Source: Aselliscus stoliczkanus
Taxonomy: Eukaryota > Chordata > Mammalia > Chiroptera > Hipposideridae
Assembly: GCA_033961575.1 (NCBI GenBank)
Contig: CM066731.1
Location: 129,697,001-129,761,000, forward strand
DNA: 64,000 nt
Direction of reading: 5' to 3'
Positions 24,830 through 38,415 of this stretch are shown here, in pieces. The position numbers were made by a program, and so were the translations under genes. The notes under the pieces were generated by a model. The model was given only the letters and a program-made list of their open reading frames with translations, was not told the origin of the DNA and did no database searches. Positions within the stretch are counted from its first letter, which is position 1. Each line of letters begins with the position of its first letter.

Positions 24830-25085
24830 TAGCCAACACTTACTGAGGACATAGACCATGGTGATTATTTGCTAAAGTTTTTAAACAGATTGTTTCCTTC
24901 ATTCCTGAAAGTATCCCTGTGAGGTGGAATATCTGATCATCTTTATTTTGTAGGTGAAAGGGCATAGAGAGAGATCAGTAACTTGTTCAAGGTCACACAG
25001 CTAGGAAGTGATAGCCTAGAGTTGAATCTAGCTAGTCTGAGCCTAAAGTCTCATTCTCTTTATAATGAGTTATGCTGCCTTTTTC
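24830..25085 (-). repeat. MIR SINE
   Basis: In reverse orientation it shows 'aatagccaacacttactgag', 'ccctgtgaggtggaat', 'caaggtcacacagctagg' and 'cctaaagtctcattctcttt'. It is long and in the expected order. Confidence 0.8.
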
Positions 25086-25089
25086 ATAT

Positions 25090-26414
25090 GTTTGTTGTCC
25101 ATTTTGGATTTCTTCTTATGTGAATGATCTATTTTTCATATCCTTTGTCCTTTGCTTTATTTATCTAGCTACTTTACAATGAAATTTTGTTACCTAATCA
25201 GAATGAAGCTTCTTATTTGGGTTTCCAGCGCCTTGGACTTGTAGCAGATCAAAAGATCAACTTGTAGATCAACAGGAAATGGCTTTAATAACTTAGAATT
25301 TCTCAGGCTTGTAAAATTACTATATAGCAAACTATTAGGAACTATTTTATGTTTTGCTTTGATAATGGAAAAAAATTCTGGGTCTTCATTCTTAAGGCTC
25401 CAAAATAGTAATTTAAAATGTTTATTATATTTTATTATACTTAAAAAAGAATATTTAGTGGTTGAACTTAAGACATTCTTAAATTAAGCTCTTAAAAAAC
25501 CTACTCTTAGTTTTATTTGTTTTCAAGAAAACATAGTTGCCAAGAATATTTTAGTCTGTGAGAATATTGTGCAATTTTAATTGGCAGAAAACATTTGTAC
25601 CAACCAAGTTAAAATTTCCTCAGAGAGGCTTCCAAGCATAATTGTCCATCTGAGATGTTGACTTCCTTTTTTCTCTGTTGAAATAGTGAAGGTCACAGGT
25701 TCTAGTCAATGTTTTGGTTCTTTTTTAAAAAAATTAATACTACAGAACAACTTCTGCTCTCTGTTTCTCTTATTTTTTTGTATTCATTTGTTCATTGGTT
25801 AACAGAGTTCTTGCCTTTCAGTTAATTTCATTGTTTAGTTTTTGTTTTTGTTTTTAAAAGAAATACAGAAAAGTTTTATACTTGACCTCAGTAACATGCA
25901 CCAGCCAGAACACACATGCATGCGCACACACACACACACACACACACACCATTGTGTTTAAAACCAAGTGAATATTTCAAATGTTATTCTCAGTTGTTTG
26001 TCTAGAATTACATGACAACTGAAACTATGCTATTAAGTCAGAAAATAGGATAAAACCATTGTTAAATAATGGCCAACTGTGGACATTTTTTTGGCAATAC
26101 TTAGTTCACATTACTGCTATGATGTTTACACAGCGCCCACCATGAATACGAGTAAAAGATCATGAAAGATTTGCTTGGCTGACGTCAGCAACACTGGACT
26201 TTGGTCCAAACAGATGCTGGATCTGCCATTCATCAGAATGGCCACACAGGCATAGCGCCCCGGGCTCGGGCTGCCTGCCCTCTTGTCTACTTCAGCTTAA
26301 CATCTCGTCACCCTGTGTCTTTTCTTTCCTTTTGTTCTCTCAAAATCTTCTCATCCATTGCTCATTTTCTTTTAATGTAGAGTCTATGGATACATGAGGG
26401 AAAAGGTTGAAGAG

Positions 26415-26462
<48 letters not shown>

Positions 26463-26790
26463 ATGGAGGGAGGGTGTAAGCCTATGAGCCACTGAGGCAG
26501 CACTATTCCCTCTTCTCCCCTTGACATCTCTCAGCCCCAGGCCTCATCTCAGACTATTTTCCGTCATCTCCCAAAATCTACCCCATCTCCATTCTGCTTC
26601 CTACCAAGAGACTATGCCCACTATGGTCTTATGAAATGTGTCAAGATTCTTCTGAACACAAGGCAAATTTTACTACGTAAACCTGCCCTTATCAACTACG
26701 TCACCTTTATCTTTTTTACTGGAGCAGAAGAAAAAAAACAAACAAAAAACAAAACTAGGTAAAAGCAATCTTTTAAGTCACATTTTTATT
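25090..26790. other. Unassigned DNA with CA and GT microsatellites
   Basis: (CA)n lies at 25925-25949 and (GT)n at 26417-26460, a long pure tract likely to be polymorphic. No exon recognised. Confidence 0.5.
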
Positions 26791-26799
26791 CATTCGTTT

Positions 26800-26910
26800 A
26801 TTTCTTTTTGAAGCTTTATTTAGGTATAGTTGACAAAACTGTAAGATATTTAAAGTGTACATTGTGTTGATTTGATATATGTATACATTGTGAAAGTCAC
26901 AGTTTATCTT
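26800..26910 (-). repeat. Old L1 3'-end fragment
   Basis: It resembles the reverse complement of old L1 3' UTRs: 'tttatttaggtatagttgac' followed by 'atttaaagtgtacattgtg' and 'gatatatgtatacat'. Confidence 0.6.
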
Positions 26911-26914
26911 CAAG

Positions 26915-28048
26915 TCACGTTTTGTTGTCTTTAACTATAAATTGTAAAGCAGTGAGGAAAACCATAAAAAAATGTTCCATGCTTGCTTGAAGGCCAAGAG
27001 AATAGGGTAAATGCTGTGAGATTACTGTGTTTCTCAATTGGCCATTGAAAAGCCTTAGACAGGAACAAAAGATGTGGCACTAAAAGTAGAAGTAGCTTGG
27101 CCTCTTCATCAGGCTTTCAGGAGATAGGAACGAGGTGACACGGGCCTGGCCAGGCTGGTGGCCTTATTTATCATCCCTCCCAGGAGTCACTGACTCCAGA
27201 GCTCAAGATCCCTGTCAAGCAATATTGTGCTAGAACCCTTCCCCAGGCTATGAGACCTACATCAGAAGCTTGGATCTGAGAGTGATAAGGAGTGAGTTGT
27301 TGGAACTACCGCTGAGTTTACTGTTCATATGTTTTATTTTTTCCAGTGTTTCATTTTTTTTCCCTTTAAATTTGAAGGCTTTCAGGTGTGGAGTCTTCAA
27401 TTTATCACTGTCCCCACCACTCCTAAACACACAATAGTTTCAGATATTTATGTTGTCTTCCCAATCTTGAACACATTTATGATCTCGATGACAATTCCAT
27501 GTCTAGCAATGTAGTTTGGAGAGATGTATTCTTTCTTCTTCCCAGGACTTATATAGGGTGAGGCCTTTAGTAGAAAGGGGAAAAAGGATGCTCTGATGAT
27601 CTAGAAGTTTTTTGTTTTGTTTTTTTAATTTTTAATTTTTTTAAAAAACTTGACTGCTGAATCTAACCCCATAAACTACATTCTCCACCATCACCTACCT
27701 CCTTTCACATGCAAGCCCTTTTTGCTTTGTACTGACAGTGTTCCTGTTGAAATACTGAATGCAGTTCCCTACAAGGATTTATATGTTCATGTATATAAAT
27801 ACCATTCTTTTGAAAAATCAATAATAGAAAAACAGAGCAAAACAAATTCTGACACACTCACATACCCCTAACCTTGGTGATTTTTTTCTCCAGCACAAAT
27901 AGCTTAACTGTAAAGAAATTCATTTGTTGGAAGCTATAGTTTTAAATTTAATGTATTCACATGTTAGTAAATTAAATGACAATATTTGTTATTAGCATTT
28001 CAAATACATACATTTTTCCATAATATATTGCATATATATGCAATATTT

Positions 28049-28087
<39 letters not shown>

Positions 28088-28450
28088 AAGTATTACTTTA
28101 AGGACTTTCAGACCTTGACATCATTCTTATTGTAATTGGCAGTGTAATCTATTTCCTTTTTGCTACTTTTGGCTTTTATTGGTAGTTTGTATAGATAGTT
28201 TGACTATCTGGTTGAAAGAAAAAAAGGGAGAGAGAACATAGAAAAGTCTAAGAAGAAGAGTTTATCTTTTTTCTTGGTAATTTCCCTGCAGAATCTACCA
28301 AGCAGTGAGATATCCTAACTTCATTTCCAGGGAGAAGTGGGAGAGGACACAAATTGAAGAAAAATGTCTGGTAAAAATAAATTAGCACTAGTTTATTATG
28401 TGTAATCAAAAATAGTGTATGTTTTGTTGTACTTGTGAATGATAGTTTAT
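26915..28450. other. Unassigned DNA with a TA microsatellite
   Basis: (TA)n lies at 28051-28082. No repeat family or exon recognised. Confidence 0.4.
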
Positions 28451-28469
28451 AGAAATCAGCAAGAACTGA

Positions 28470-28534
28470 AAAATGGTTAAGATAGTAAATTATGTTTGTG
28501 TATTTCACCACCATAAAAAATGGAAGAAAGAAAA
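28470..28534 (+). mobile_element. Ultra-short retroposon insertion (65 bp)
   Basis: A 19-bp target-site duplication, AGAAATCAGYAAGAACTGA, flanks it at 28451-28469 and 28535-28553 with one mismatch. The insert contains 'atggttaagatagtaaatta' and 'tatttcaccaccataaaaaa', resembling the end of an old retroposon, and has an A-rich tail. Confidence 0.75.
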
Positions 28535-28553
28535 AGAAATCAGTAAGAACTGA

Positions 28554-31500
28554 GACAAGTTATTATGAACTGTTACTTGATAGGAGAGCTTTAGTTTCTG
28601 AAGAACACAAACTTAGTATGAGAATGGCTGTTCAAATAAAAAAACCAGTTAGCTTGTGTTTAAATTCTTTAATGTCAACTGCAATTAAGTTTGAATATTT
28701 CCTCTCTTTAAACTGTGATAGCTTAATCAAAACAGCAGGAACAGCAAAGCAAAGGAAAAGAAACATAACTTGTGGCAGAGAATATTCTTGGAAACTGATA
28801 TCTTCCCCTGGCATCCTGTGTCATTTGCAAGCAAATGTTTTAATTGGGTGATAATCAATTAAACATCCATTAAGAAACTGTCTTAATATTACATCATTAT
28901 GTAATAGCAGTTGTTGATTTTTCTTAACCACAAGTGGGAAATGTGAATAAAAAATTAGAGTAAAGGGATATTTTGGAATGATGTAGTTGACCTGTAAAAC
29001 CTGCTCTGAAGCTGTTATAATTCTGTCCGGCTCTGTTTACTTTTTGGGATTTCAGTAGGGCTTGTCAGTAGGGAGAGGAAACTAGACTAGGAGAAAACTG
29101 ACAAGAAAAAGGAGTATTTCTTTTGGATGTTGGATCTTAAACTTATTTCAGGACATGGATCCTGGAACTTTGATGAAAATTCATTTGCATATACCCCAAA
29201 CTATCTATACATAAAATTAATGTTGAAGGTTCATGGATTGTCTGAAACTCATCCATGAGTTATCCAGAGTTCTGTGGACCTAGAGATAAGAGCCTTTCTC
29301 TGTGGCTTGCCTTCAAGTTGGGGTAGTTAGCAATCTGACCCCAGAGTAAACCTTGGTCCAGCCTGGAATTTGGTTGACAGTAATAGGAGGACTTAGGCAG
29401 TGCTGCCAGACAAAGCTATGGATGTATATTAACAAATTCTTCATGTCATCACATTATTTCAGACCAGACTCCAGACTGCAGCTGAGCGTTAGAAGGGACA
29501 GGGCTTCATCTCTCTATAAATGAGCAGTTTCCAATAGCTAACCAGGTGCACAATCCTTACTGAACAGGATAGGCTAATAGCAGAGTAGAGTACTAAGAGA
29601 GACATTAAAGCGAATCTTCTAGCCTGGGCTAACCTAGGAGGGATTTGGATAGTATGCACTATGTGGAGGGCATCTTTAGCACTGAAGCTAAAGGCTTATG
29701 CTTACCAAATGCCGTACCTTTAGCAGCAAACAAAATTCACAATCACCAAGGAGATTCTTTTTGTACTTCATGCCCTGGTTATGGTTATCTTAGGAATTTC
29801 TGAGCTGGAGCCTGTGTTTAAAGAGTATCAGAGACTATTGTTCTATATGGCTAAAAATGTGAACAAGAGTGAATGGTGCTTGTACATTTTATTTGTGGAC
29901 ATGAGCTGAAGTATATAGACTGTATGGCAGTAGCATTTACGCTTTACATGGAAGGGCACTCATAAAGCCACCTTGTATAGAAATGGCATAGGCTCTTTCC
30001 TAGTGGCCTCTCTGTAGCAACATGGTTCTTAAGCATGACGTTAGCTTTTCTCCTCTAAGTCAATGACTGAGGCTGTGCTTTATGGAGAACATATTTATTA
30101 TTTGGTATTTTTTCCACCCTCTTAATGGCTTACATCATCAGAGTCATCCCTCTGAGCACGGACTGACTCAGTGTGTCATCTGGCATAGCCACACCTGCCA
30201 CATTTTAGCTCTGCTCTGTCATGCATAAAAGTCCAAGCAACATGCTGTTTAAATGAAGCCATGCTGACAGTTTCCATTCATTCAGATAGCATCTGTTAGA
30301 TTTGCATGGATTAACATTTGTATGACAGAGATCTAGTTTTTATTCAAATAAAGAGAGAAGGGCTCCTTTATTTTAACCACAGGCAGGCCCTCAGGAAGAG
30401 TCACATCTCCTCATTGGAATCAGTGACTGTTATTTTACCAAAGGTTTTCCACCTAGCCTGCCAATAAATTTAGGCCAGGGTCCTCAGATCTTTATAAACA
30501 AAAACTAGCTGGACATGCAAATAATACTGTGTTTCTTAATATTGAGACATTGCACTCAGGTAATTAGAACCTCATTAAATGTCCCTTCTTCCACTTCACT
30601 GGAAGAATCTACTTTTGACATGGCTGGGTTTGCCCAAACTCATCCACATACTTGCCTCATTCTTCAAGAGAATGGAATGCAAAAGGCTGTGTAGGTTAGA
30701 ATGGCAGTCATCTTTCAACGATTGGTTTTGTTCAGTCACATAATGACTGCATGCTCAGGAGGATGGTGGGAGGAGATGGTGGGAGTCAAGATGCAGAACC
30801 CAGGGCTGCATACAGATTCAGTGTTTTGTGGGAACTGATGACCTTATCTCCATGCTGGAGTATGGATGTCTCTCAGAGAGCTGTCCATCAACGTGGATAA
30901 GGACAACTTCCGGAGCACCAGTCGTAAGAAAGGTGACTTTATGTTAAGTTTTTTATGTGTGTAAGCCTAGGCCAAGTAGGCTTCGAGAGTGAGGAATTGC
31001 TTTTGTTGTTGTTGTTGTAAATGCTGAATCATCAATATAAACCAAGACATAACCCTGGAGTCTAGAATTTCTTGAACTCTTTTTTTTCCCCTCCCAGGCC
31101 ATCCCTAGAAAAAATTGTGAGGTAGAGTAGAAGTGTCCAATGCTTTTCCACCCCCAGCCCAATGGCGGCTTCCCCTCAGACATTCCCTGAGCCTTGGGTC
31201 TCCTTTCTTTCTTCTCCCCATAAAAGCCTGTATCTTGTTAAAAACAAAATCAGAATTAGATCCACATCCACATTAGGCTTAAAAAATAACTGATTGCTGA
31301 CTTTTGCTTTGCCTGAAATAAACAAAAAACTGGACAAATTATATGAAACAATGACTTTCAAGACATGAGACAATGAAGGGCAGTAATCTCCGAGATACTG
31401 GAAACAAGGTGATCCCTTCAAGGCCCTGACTCACTCCGTTGAGAGAGCACCCGGGCTGTGATACGCTGGGTGGGGGAACCCAGGGGTAGCCTAGCAGACT

Positions 31501-33100
31501 CTCTAAGTCGAGAAAAATGAGGACATTTTAGTTTTTTCCTATGCCTGGGAATACTGTAGACATCTAGGGGAGGAGGTTGATAGAACTATCCTAAATAACA
31601 AAGAAGTTTATCAGCCAAGTTGTGCACATACTAAGGAGAAACCCTGGTAGATGCTCTGCCAAGAATGCTGAGAGGAACTAGAGAATACCCAAGACTTTGT
31701 ACTGTAAAGAGGCTGGGATGCTGAGGATAGAAAACATTCTAAAAACACAAGCAGCATGCAATTAATATTTTTTAGTTTCACAATTATTTAATGAAGAAAA
31801 TATTATGACATAGTATGTATTTTGACCAGTCTCAAGGATTCAGGGAGAATTTTCTTTGTTTAGGGTGTTGTGAAGCACCCTTTCGTTAGTAATACCTTCT
31901 GATCTCTTTTGAATTTTACTTTTATTTTGGCATTACCTTTTGAGAACAGGTGTCTTTAAATAAAAAAAAAAAACATATGGTGTTAACATTGCTTCATGAA
32001 CCGAGAGTCACATGCCTGCAGATGAAATGATGCTTCCAGCTAAGTGCAGGCTGCCCACCTCAGAGTGTTCTAATCATTCATTACAAATAAACATCTTGTC
32101 CTCTTGGTGATAAATGAAAAGAAGCAATTCTTCCCATTTAATGACTATATTAATTGTGAAAGTGAAAACATAATTATGCTGGAAAAACAAATCCTCTGTT
32201 TCAGAGAGTAAGATTATTTTGTCTTAACAGTTTATTAACATCGAAATTGGTACTTGTGTGTTAACAGATGATAGACCTATTCAACAAAATTACTTTTATA
32301 AATAACTTGACCTTTGCTGAGGAGTGTTGAAGGTAACCGTTGGCTGGTCTGCATTTTACCTCTTTCCCTTGATCCCTTGCTTAGGTGTGTTCTAGAAGAG
32401 GGTCTTGTCAGGGCTGAGGCACCAGATGAACAAGACACACACTACCTTGGCTCTCTTCCTTCTTTAAGCTGCTGTCTGTTCATAAAAGTAAAGTGGTTGG
32501 GGCTGGAGAGGGTACGTCACAAGTAGGCTTGGGATGGAAAGAATACAGAGAAAATTGCTCTGGAGTAGAGTGGGAGTTTGGATCTGAGGAGGAACTCTGG
32601 CACCAATATATGACCCCGAGCAAATCACATTACCCACTGGGTATCAGTTCTTTCATCTGTGACATGAATGCATTGCTCCTTTTTTTTTTTCCAGCTTTAA
32701 TTTATGAATGAAGGAGATCTGCTCTTTGCCCTCAAGGGACGGATTGGGTTTCCTCCCAAAGTGAAGTGTATGTACTAAGCAAAGACCACACTTCACCCTT
32801 CCCCAGGGGATTATTCCCCGGCTACACCCTCTTGTACAGAACAAGATGGCAGAGTGGCTGAAATCATGGAACATTCATTCTTTTCTCCTGATCTTTTCCC
32901 CTTAAATTAGAGTCATGGTTGTTCAAGATCTGGTAGGGGACATTTTAGGAGGCCGAAGCCTTTTCAGTTCTGATCATTATTCCTTCGGTACAATGCATAC
33001 ACAGGCCCAGTGTTCTTACACATGTAATTCATCTTAATGAACTCTGGCTGACTATTACTTTCAGATTTTCATTTGTAAGCATGAAGAGCAATAGCATTAT
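28554..33100. other. Unassigned DNA, the longest stretch without an assigned repeat
   Basis: No exon, RNA gene or repeat family is recognised. A plus-strand open stretch reaches 119 codons (28492-28851) but begins inside the 65-bp retroposon and crosses the duplicated target site. The segment 31980-32260 has AT-rich homeodomain-like cores such as ATTAATTG and could be a regulatory element; that is conjecture. Confidence 0.4.
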
Positions 33101-33104
33101 TTAT

Positions 33105-33170
33105 TTGTCATGGCAATACTTTGAATGCCTGCAACACTGCAAGCATTCAGTAAATGATAGCTATTATTCT
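33105..33170 (+). repeat. MIR/L2-like 3' tail fragment
   Basis: The tract 'gcattcagtaaatgatagct' resembles the shared 3' tail of MIR and L2 elements. Confidence 0.45.
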
Positions 33171-33374
33171 TTATCTGATTACTGAAGTTTTAAAACGTTT
33201 CAGTGTTTGGTAGGGCAAGCATCCTCTCATTATTTTAGTTTTCAAAAAAATGATGGGCTGTTATCACTGAACAGTCTTACAGGTGACCTTTAGAATGCTT
33301 TTATCAAGACCCAAAGGAAGTGAGGAGAGATAATACAATTGCCACCTTTACAGTGTAAGTGTCCCCCTGCCCCG

Positions 33375-33735
33375 CCCCCACCCCGTTTCAGTTCCCCATT
33401 GCTGGGAAACACACCACCATGACACTTAGTGGCTTAAAACAAGAACATTTCTTTTTTTTTTTTTTCTCACAATGCTGTGGCCTGACTGGCTCAGTTGAGC
33501 AGCACTTCTGCTTCATGGAGTGTAGGCTGCGGTTGCGTATCCCATCACATTTAACTGGGAGCTCTCCTGCAGCTGGGCCAGAGGTCCAAGGAGGTGCTGG
33601 GAGCCTCAGGGCTCACTGTCGCCAGGATGCATCAGGCCTTCTCCATGGAGCTTTTCTTTCCAGCTGGATAGCTTAGACTTCCTTCTAGCATGGCAGCATG
33701 CTTCTAGTACTGCAGAGGTCAGAACCACAGGTTAA
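33375..33735 (+). repeat. MaLR-like (MLT1-type) LTR
   Basis: It starts 'gtttcagttccccattgctg', soon has 'acttagtggcttaaaacaag', and later 'agcatggcagcatgcttc'. This is the same group as 10968-11440, with a T-run (33451-33466) inserted in it. A 105-codon frame over it is chance. Confidence 0.65.
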
Positions 33736-33739
33736 TAAA

Positions 33740-36660
33740 GCCCGGACTCAGGGCTGCACAGTATCACTTCCACTGCAGTCTGTTCTTCAAGGAGAGCTAC
33801 AAGTCTAACAGAGGAGAAGAAACAAATTCCTCCTTTTGACAGAAGGAGCAACATGCATATCCAGGGAGGAGAGAATTTGATGGAGTCTGGTAATGGGCTG
33901 GTACCAATGTTAGCAGGATCAGCAGTCAGGAAAAAGAGCAAAAGAGAGGGAGAACACGCTGGAATTCATTGAATCCTCTATGCCTGTCACTGCAAATAAC
34001 TATCATCAGCTTCAAAGAGCTAGAGCTGCTAGCTTCACTTGCACCTCCCAAATCCTTTTTAAACATCTCTTTTGGCCAATTCATAAAGAGAAGAGGAATC
34101 TTGGAACATTGCTCTAGCTTAACTATGTTGAAAATAGAACAATCCAATACACTATTTAAGAACATGGTTTATCTCTCTATTCATTCAGGTTCCCTTTCAT
34201 ACCATTTGATGATTTTTTAATGGTATTGTTCATATAATTCTCTTTATTTTCACCTGTGTTTAATGAGGTTTGTTGTCTTTACTGCTTTACTGTATTTTTT
34301 CCCCTATGTTTTGGTATTCAATGGTAGTATTTATGTAGATATTTCTAAAACACGTTTTCATAACTGGAAAGGTTATTGAAATAATGATTCTCATAGCTTT
34401 TCCTCCAGTACAATTGTATTTTGTAGATAAGTGATTATGTGTAGACATTAAGAATTTCACTTTCTCTTCAAAATTTATAACTCATGTATTCTTTTAAGTC
34501 TGTATAGGTTAGCACTATCAAGGAGGCTCTCTGCTTGAGATTCATACTTTATAGAGCTCCACATTGTATTTCAAGAATACACAAAAATAAATTTATTAAA
34601 GAGTTTATGAGTGTCACTGTCACTTGAGATTCTAGTACAACTTGTAACCTTAAACATCCACAATTAGTGTTTGACTAACACTATTCAGACTCCAGAGAAG
34701 TGCTTCTCTCCAACTTTTGCCCAATATCCTTGAAACAAAAGCCAATGAAAAGTTTTGGGGTTTGTTCCACTGTGAAGTTTCATGGATTGTGCCACTGCTG
34801 ACATTGGTGTTGAACACTGGGAATGCAAGGAGGCTTTGGACAATTTTAGTGCTTGGGTATGCAAGTCACTTTAATTACTTAGAAAAATCCTTTCTGTCAT
34901 ATAGCCTGCATGTAAAAGGATTTTGTTTTCTTGCTTTTCTTCATGTTTCAATTCTCAGTTATGGAGGTACTTATGAATTAGTACTATATTTGCCATGGTT
35001 GCACTTGGAAGCTGATGGGTGTTTCGTATTATTAAACAATTCCTATTACTCCAAATTTTGTGTATATGTAGATTTAGGTATCACATGTGAAAACTAATAC
35101 AATTCTTTACATTACCATATATGGATCTGATGTTACTTTAATGATGGTTAAAATTACAATGTGCTATATAAGCTGACATGATGAAAATAAATGTTTTGTA
35201 ATGTTTTCTGTAAGATAATTTATAATATGTGACCCATTACAATGTTTGCACATAATATAGAGAATCCATGGGCATTTCTGAATTGAAACTTTGCTTTAAG
35301 ATTTTTATTAACACTTTCAGTTGCTGCTATTATAGCAAAATGAAATTTCTCCAAATTGAAGTTGTCAAAAAAATTATCCAAGATCCACAGTAACTCAAGG
35401 AAGATTGTCTAACCTGGTGTTATATCAGTAAAATATGAATTATTTGAAAGTCTTGAACAATGTAATTAGTGATTTCATTGAAATGAACTAAAAGGATGAA
35501 TGTATATTAAATTGCAAAGTAATTAAAGATTATAAGTACACTACTAATTAAATCCATTTGTCTTCAATATTTTGATGACTTTTAAGTCATCAAAAACTCA
35601 TTGGTTTACACATAGTTTTTAACTTTTTTTTTAAATTTTTTGTCATTAGGGCTGGTAAGTAGGTAGAACTAAGAAACAGTTTCCATACTACAAATGCACC
35701 TGTGAGTCACCTTCAGAACATGGACTGTAACATTCCTTTGGGAAGCATCTGAAGACCGTGACCTCACTCACCTGGAGAGGTATGTTTGTCAAGCTCTGGG
35801 ATAGAATATATTTTACCGGTGGCTTTTCCCCTTGATTTTTAACTTCTAATTATTTAGTCATATGGTACGTGGATCTCATTTTGTTCTCTTGTCCCAGAAC
35901 CCAGAAAGATGAGAGGAAAACCTGACCAAAACCATAGTAAACGAAGTTATAGTTAAATCCCTGCCTTGATTCTTAATTTAATAGGAATGCTTTTATTATT
36001 TCATGATTTCATATGATGCTGGCTATTCTGCTACTTGAATTTGTTATTTAGTTAATTTCTTAGCAGAATTGTTTGCTTGAGTAAATGTTCTAGGAAGAGT
36101 TTATAATTGTTATGCTTTCTACATTAAGGACTATCTGGGAATGAATGTCTTCATTGCCCTCACATTTGATCTCTCATCTGTCTATTTAATTCTTATGTCA
36201 CTATCTTTTCTCCTAAAATATTACAATTGTTTTTACATTTGAGGATATAGTGATACCAGTATGATTCTTTCCTATTTCATTAAATTCATTCAACAATTAC
36301 TTATTGTGAGTTTCCTGTGAGTAGTGTAGGTAACTTGCTTTCTCTTCCTCGGGAGTTTATGATTTGGCTTTTTGGAATTTAGATTCTTTTTTACATACTG
36401 TGTTCATCTCTTTATGTTTTCCTTCTGAGCTTGAGGAGGATTTCTGTAGCTGGTCTCATTCATATTTGTGGTATTTCTGCAGCACCATCTGCTATTTGCT
36501 GTTACTGTAATGTTTGTAATTCAGCTCTTGCTTTTCATTTAAAAACAGTTTTCCTTATAGCAAGTAGAGCCTTCTCTCTTTATAGATGCAGTGTCTTCTT
36601 AATGATCTTAGAGAATATGAATTGATAATTTCTTAAAAATAAATCTGTTTCAGAAGAGAA
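33740..36660. other. Unassigned AT-rich DNA
   Basis: Nothing recognised. A plus-strand open stretch of 126 codons at 34717-35097 has no known motif, no promoter context and no clear splice sites. Confidence 0.4.
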
Positions 36661-36664
36661 TATT

Positions 36665-37815
36665 TGCTTTAGTCCTTGTTCAGTCAACAGATATTTATTG
36701 AATGTTCATGTCACAGGCATTGTTTTAGGCACTGGGGCAGTTATAATGGGCTAAAGAGATTTTGTATTAATATATGATGATATATCAATGCACTGAAGAG
36801 ATTTAAAAATTCCTGCTGGTGGGGAGCTGACATTCTAATGGGGGAGGAAACGTGATCAGCAGTGAATGTAGTGTTTTGAAGACCACAGGATCGTTCACAT
36901 GCTGGTGACTTGCGGGAAAGACAGGGCTCAGAGGTGATAGTCCTCACCGCTGTAGATACACATTAGGATTGCAGGGAACAGACATCAGGCAGAATCTGGG
37001 GCAGACCAGCCCCAACCCTCCAAAGTTCTCTCTCCCTGGGGTCTCATGGGGGAGGTGGGCAAATCTTACATACTATGTCTTTCCGCCAGCAATGAAGTCC
37101 AGCCATGGCAGTTGTTTCTACCAGAAGCCCACTTGCTACTCAGAGTCCAGAGCTTTTCTGGGACCAGTCACATAGTTACTCTCTTTGCCTTTGCAACCAA
37201 CCACGTATCACCAAGATCCCAGACTCCCAGAGGGAAAGCAGGTGTCATATTGCTTATTGTTATGACAGATAGCCTTGGCGGGCAGAGCTCAGTGCTGCAG
37301 ACACACAAAACTGCCTTGCCGGTTAGTACAATAGGGAACATTCCAAAATCCCAGGGCCAGTCTCCTCAGCAGGCCCATTTAAGGGACAGCATCAGACCTT
37401 CTATGTGAACGGTTTTCTGCACGATCATTAACAAATACGTATTATCGTTTAATACAGCATGATAAATGCCATGAAAACATAGAGCAGAGTAAGGAAGATT
37501 GTTTATCAGGTGGGGAAACAAAGGGCGAATGGATTATAAGTTTAAATAGTTTGTCGTGGCGGGCTTTTCTGAGAAGGTGATAAATTTCAGCAAAGGCATG
37601 AAGGAGGTAAGGCAGTGGGCAATGCAGGTAGCTGGAGAAGGAGCTGCCTCACGGAGGGACACCCAGTGCAAGGCCCGTGGCAGGAGGCTGTGTATTGTGT
37701 GCAAAGATCAGCAAGGAGAACGGTGATGATGGAGCACAGAATGTGGAGGAGAGATGAGGACAGGTGATCACAAAGGTGATACTTGGAGTTTGATTTACTG
37801 AAGATTTTCATATGC
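36665..37815 (+). repeat. Old interspersed repeat split by about 530 bp of other sequence
   Basis: The left part (36665-36890) has 'gatatttattgaatgttcat', 'ggcattgttttaggcactgg' and 'gagctgacattctaatgggg'. The right part (37425-37815) continues with 'cagagtaaggaagattg', 'tctgagaaggtgataaat' and 'ggcatgaaggaggtaaggca'. A second copy lies at 61555-62275. I cannot name the family. The middle, 36890-37420, is unrelated to it and unrecognised, and may be a later insertion. Confidence 0.5.
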
Positions 37816-37819
37816 TATT

Positions 37820-38410
37820 TTTTTGTTTGCTTACATGGAGATTTCTATTAGTGGGAATTACTGTTGGTTCTGCCCAAGTTTCATGCCTTTATAGTCAAAA
37901 TTTTAGTCCCAAACAAATAGAAAACTTTGTATTTTTAAAAATTGTATATTGATGGATTCAAAGTCGTCTTGCTTAGAGAGTTGAGTGTAATGTGGGTCGG
38001 GACTGTTTATAGCCCGAGGCAGTAACACAGAGCACAGCCAATTTCTATAGCAAACGAGATCTCTTTCTTTCCCTTCCACAAATGGCATCTGCTGCTCCAT
38101 ATGCTGATTCCCATTTCTCTGTCTGAAATTTGTTCTAGCATTGACCTTTGCTCCCCAGGGCTGCCTCCGGACAAGTCCTCACATCAGACTCTTGAGTTAG
38201 GAGTGTTTAAATCCTGCTGGAGCTCTGATTGTGTAAGAAAAGCAGTAGACCTGGTCAGCGGATGTATTACAAATCTCTGCTTATTGTGTGTGTCAGTCTG
38301 GAGTTAGCTGGAGCAGCGCCTCTTTCCCTAAGGGGCAACAATGACTTCATTTGGAATCTATTATTTTGATTCCCTTTTGGATTTGGGAATATGCATTTTA
38401 AGAGGGATTT
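37820..38410. other. Unassigned DNA
   Basis: Nothing recognised. Confidence 0.4.
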
Positions 38411-38415
38411 TTCAG

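Noticed and set aside
28492..28851. A 119-codon plus-strand open frame
   Set aside because: It begins inside a 65-bp retroposon insertion and crosses its target-site duplication, so the start is not ancestral. No domain is recognised.
34717..35097. A 126-codon plus-strand open frame
   Set aside because: No recognised motif, no promoter signal and no clear splice context. AT-rich DNA with Leu/Phe-rich translation can yield this by chance. Conservation testing would decide.
37046..37408. A 120-codon plus-strand open frame
   Set aside because: It lies in an unrecognised segment within an old repeat, with no domain and overlapping frames on the same strand.
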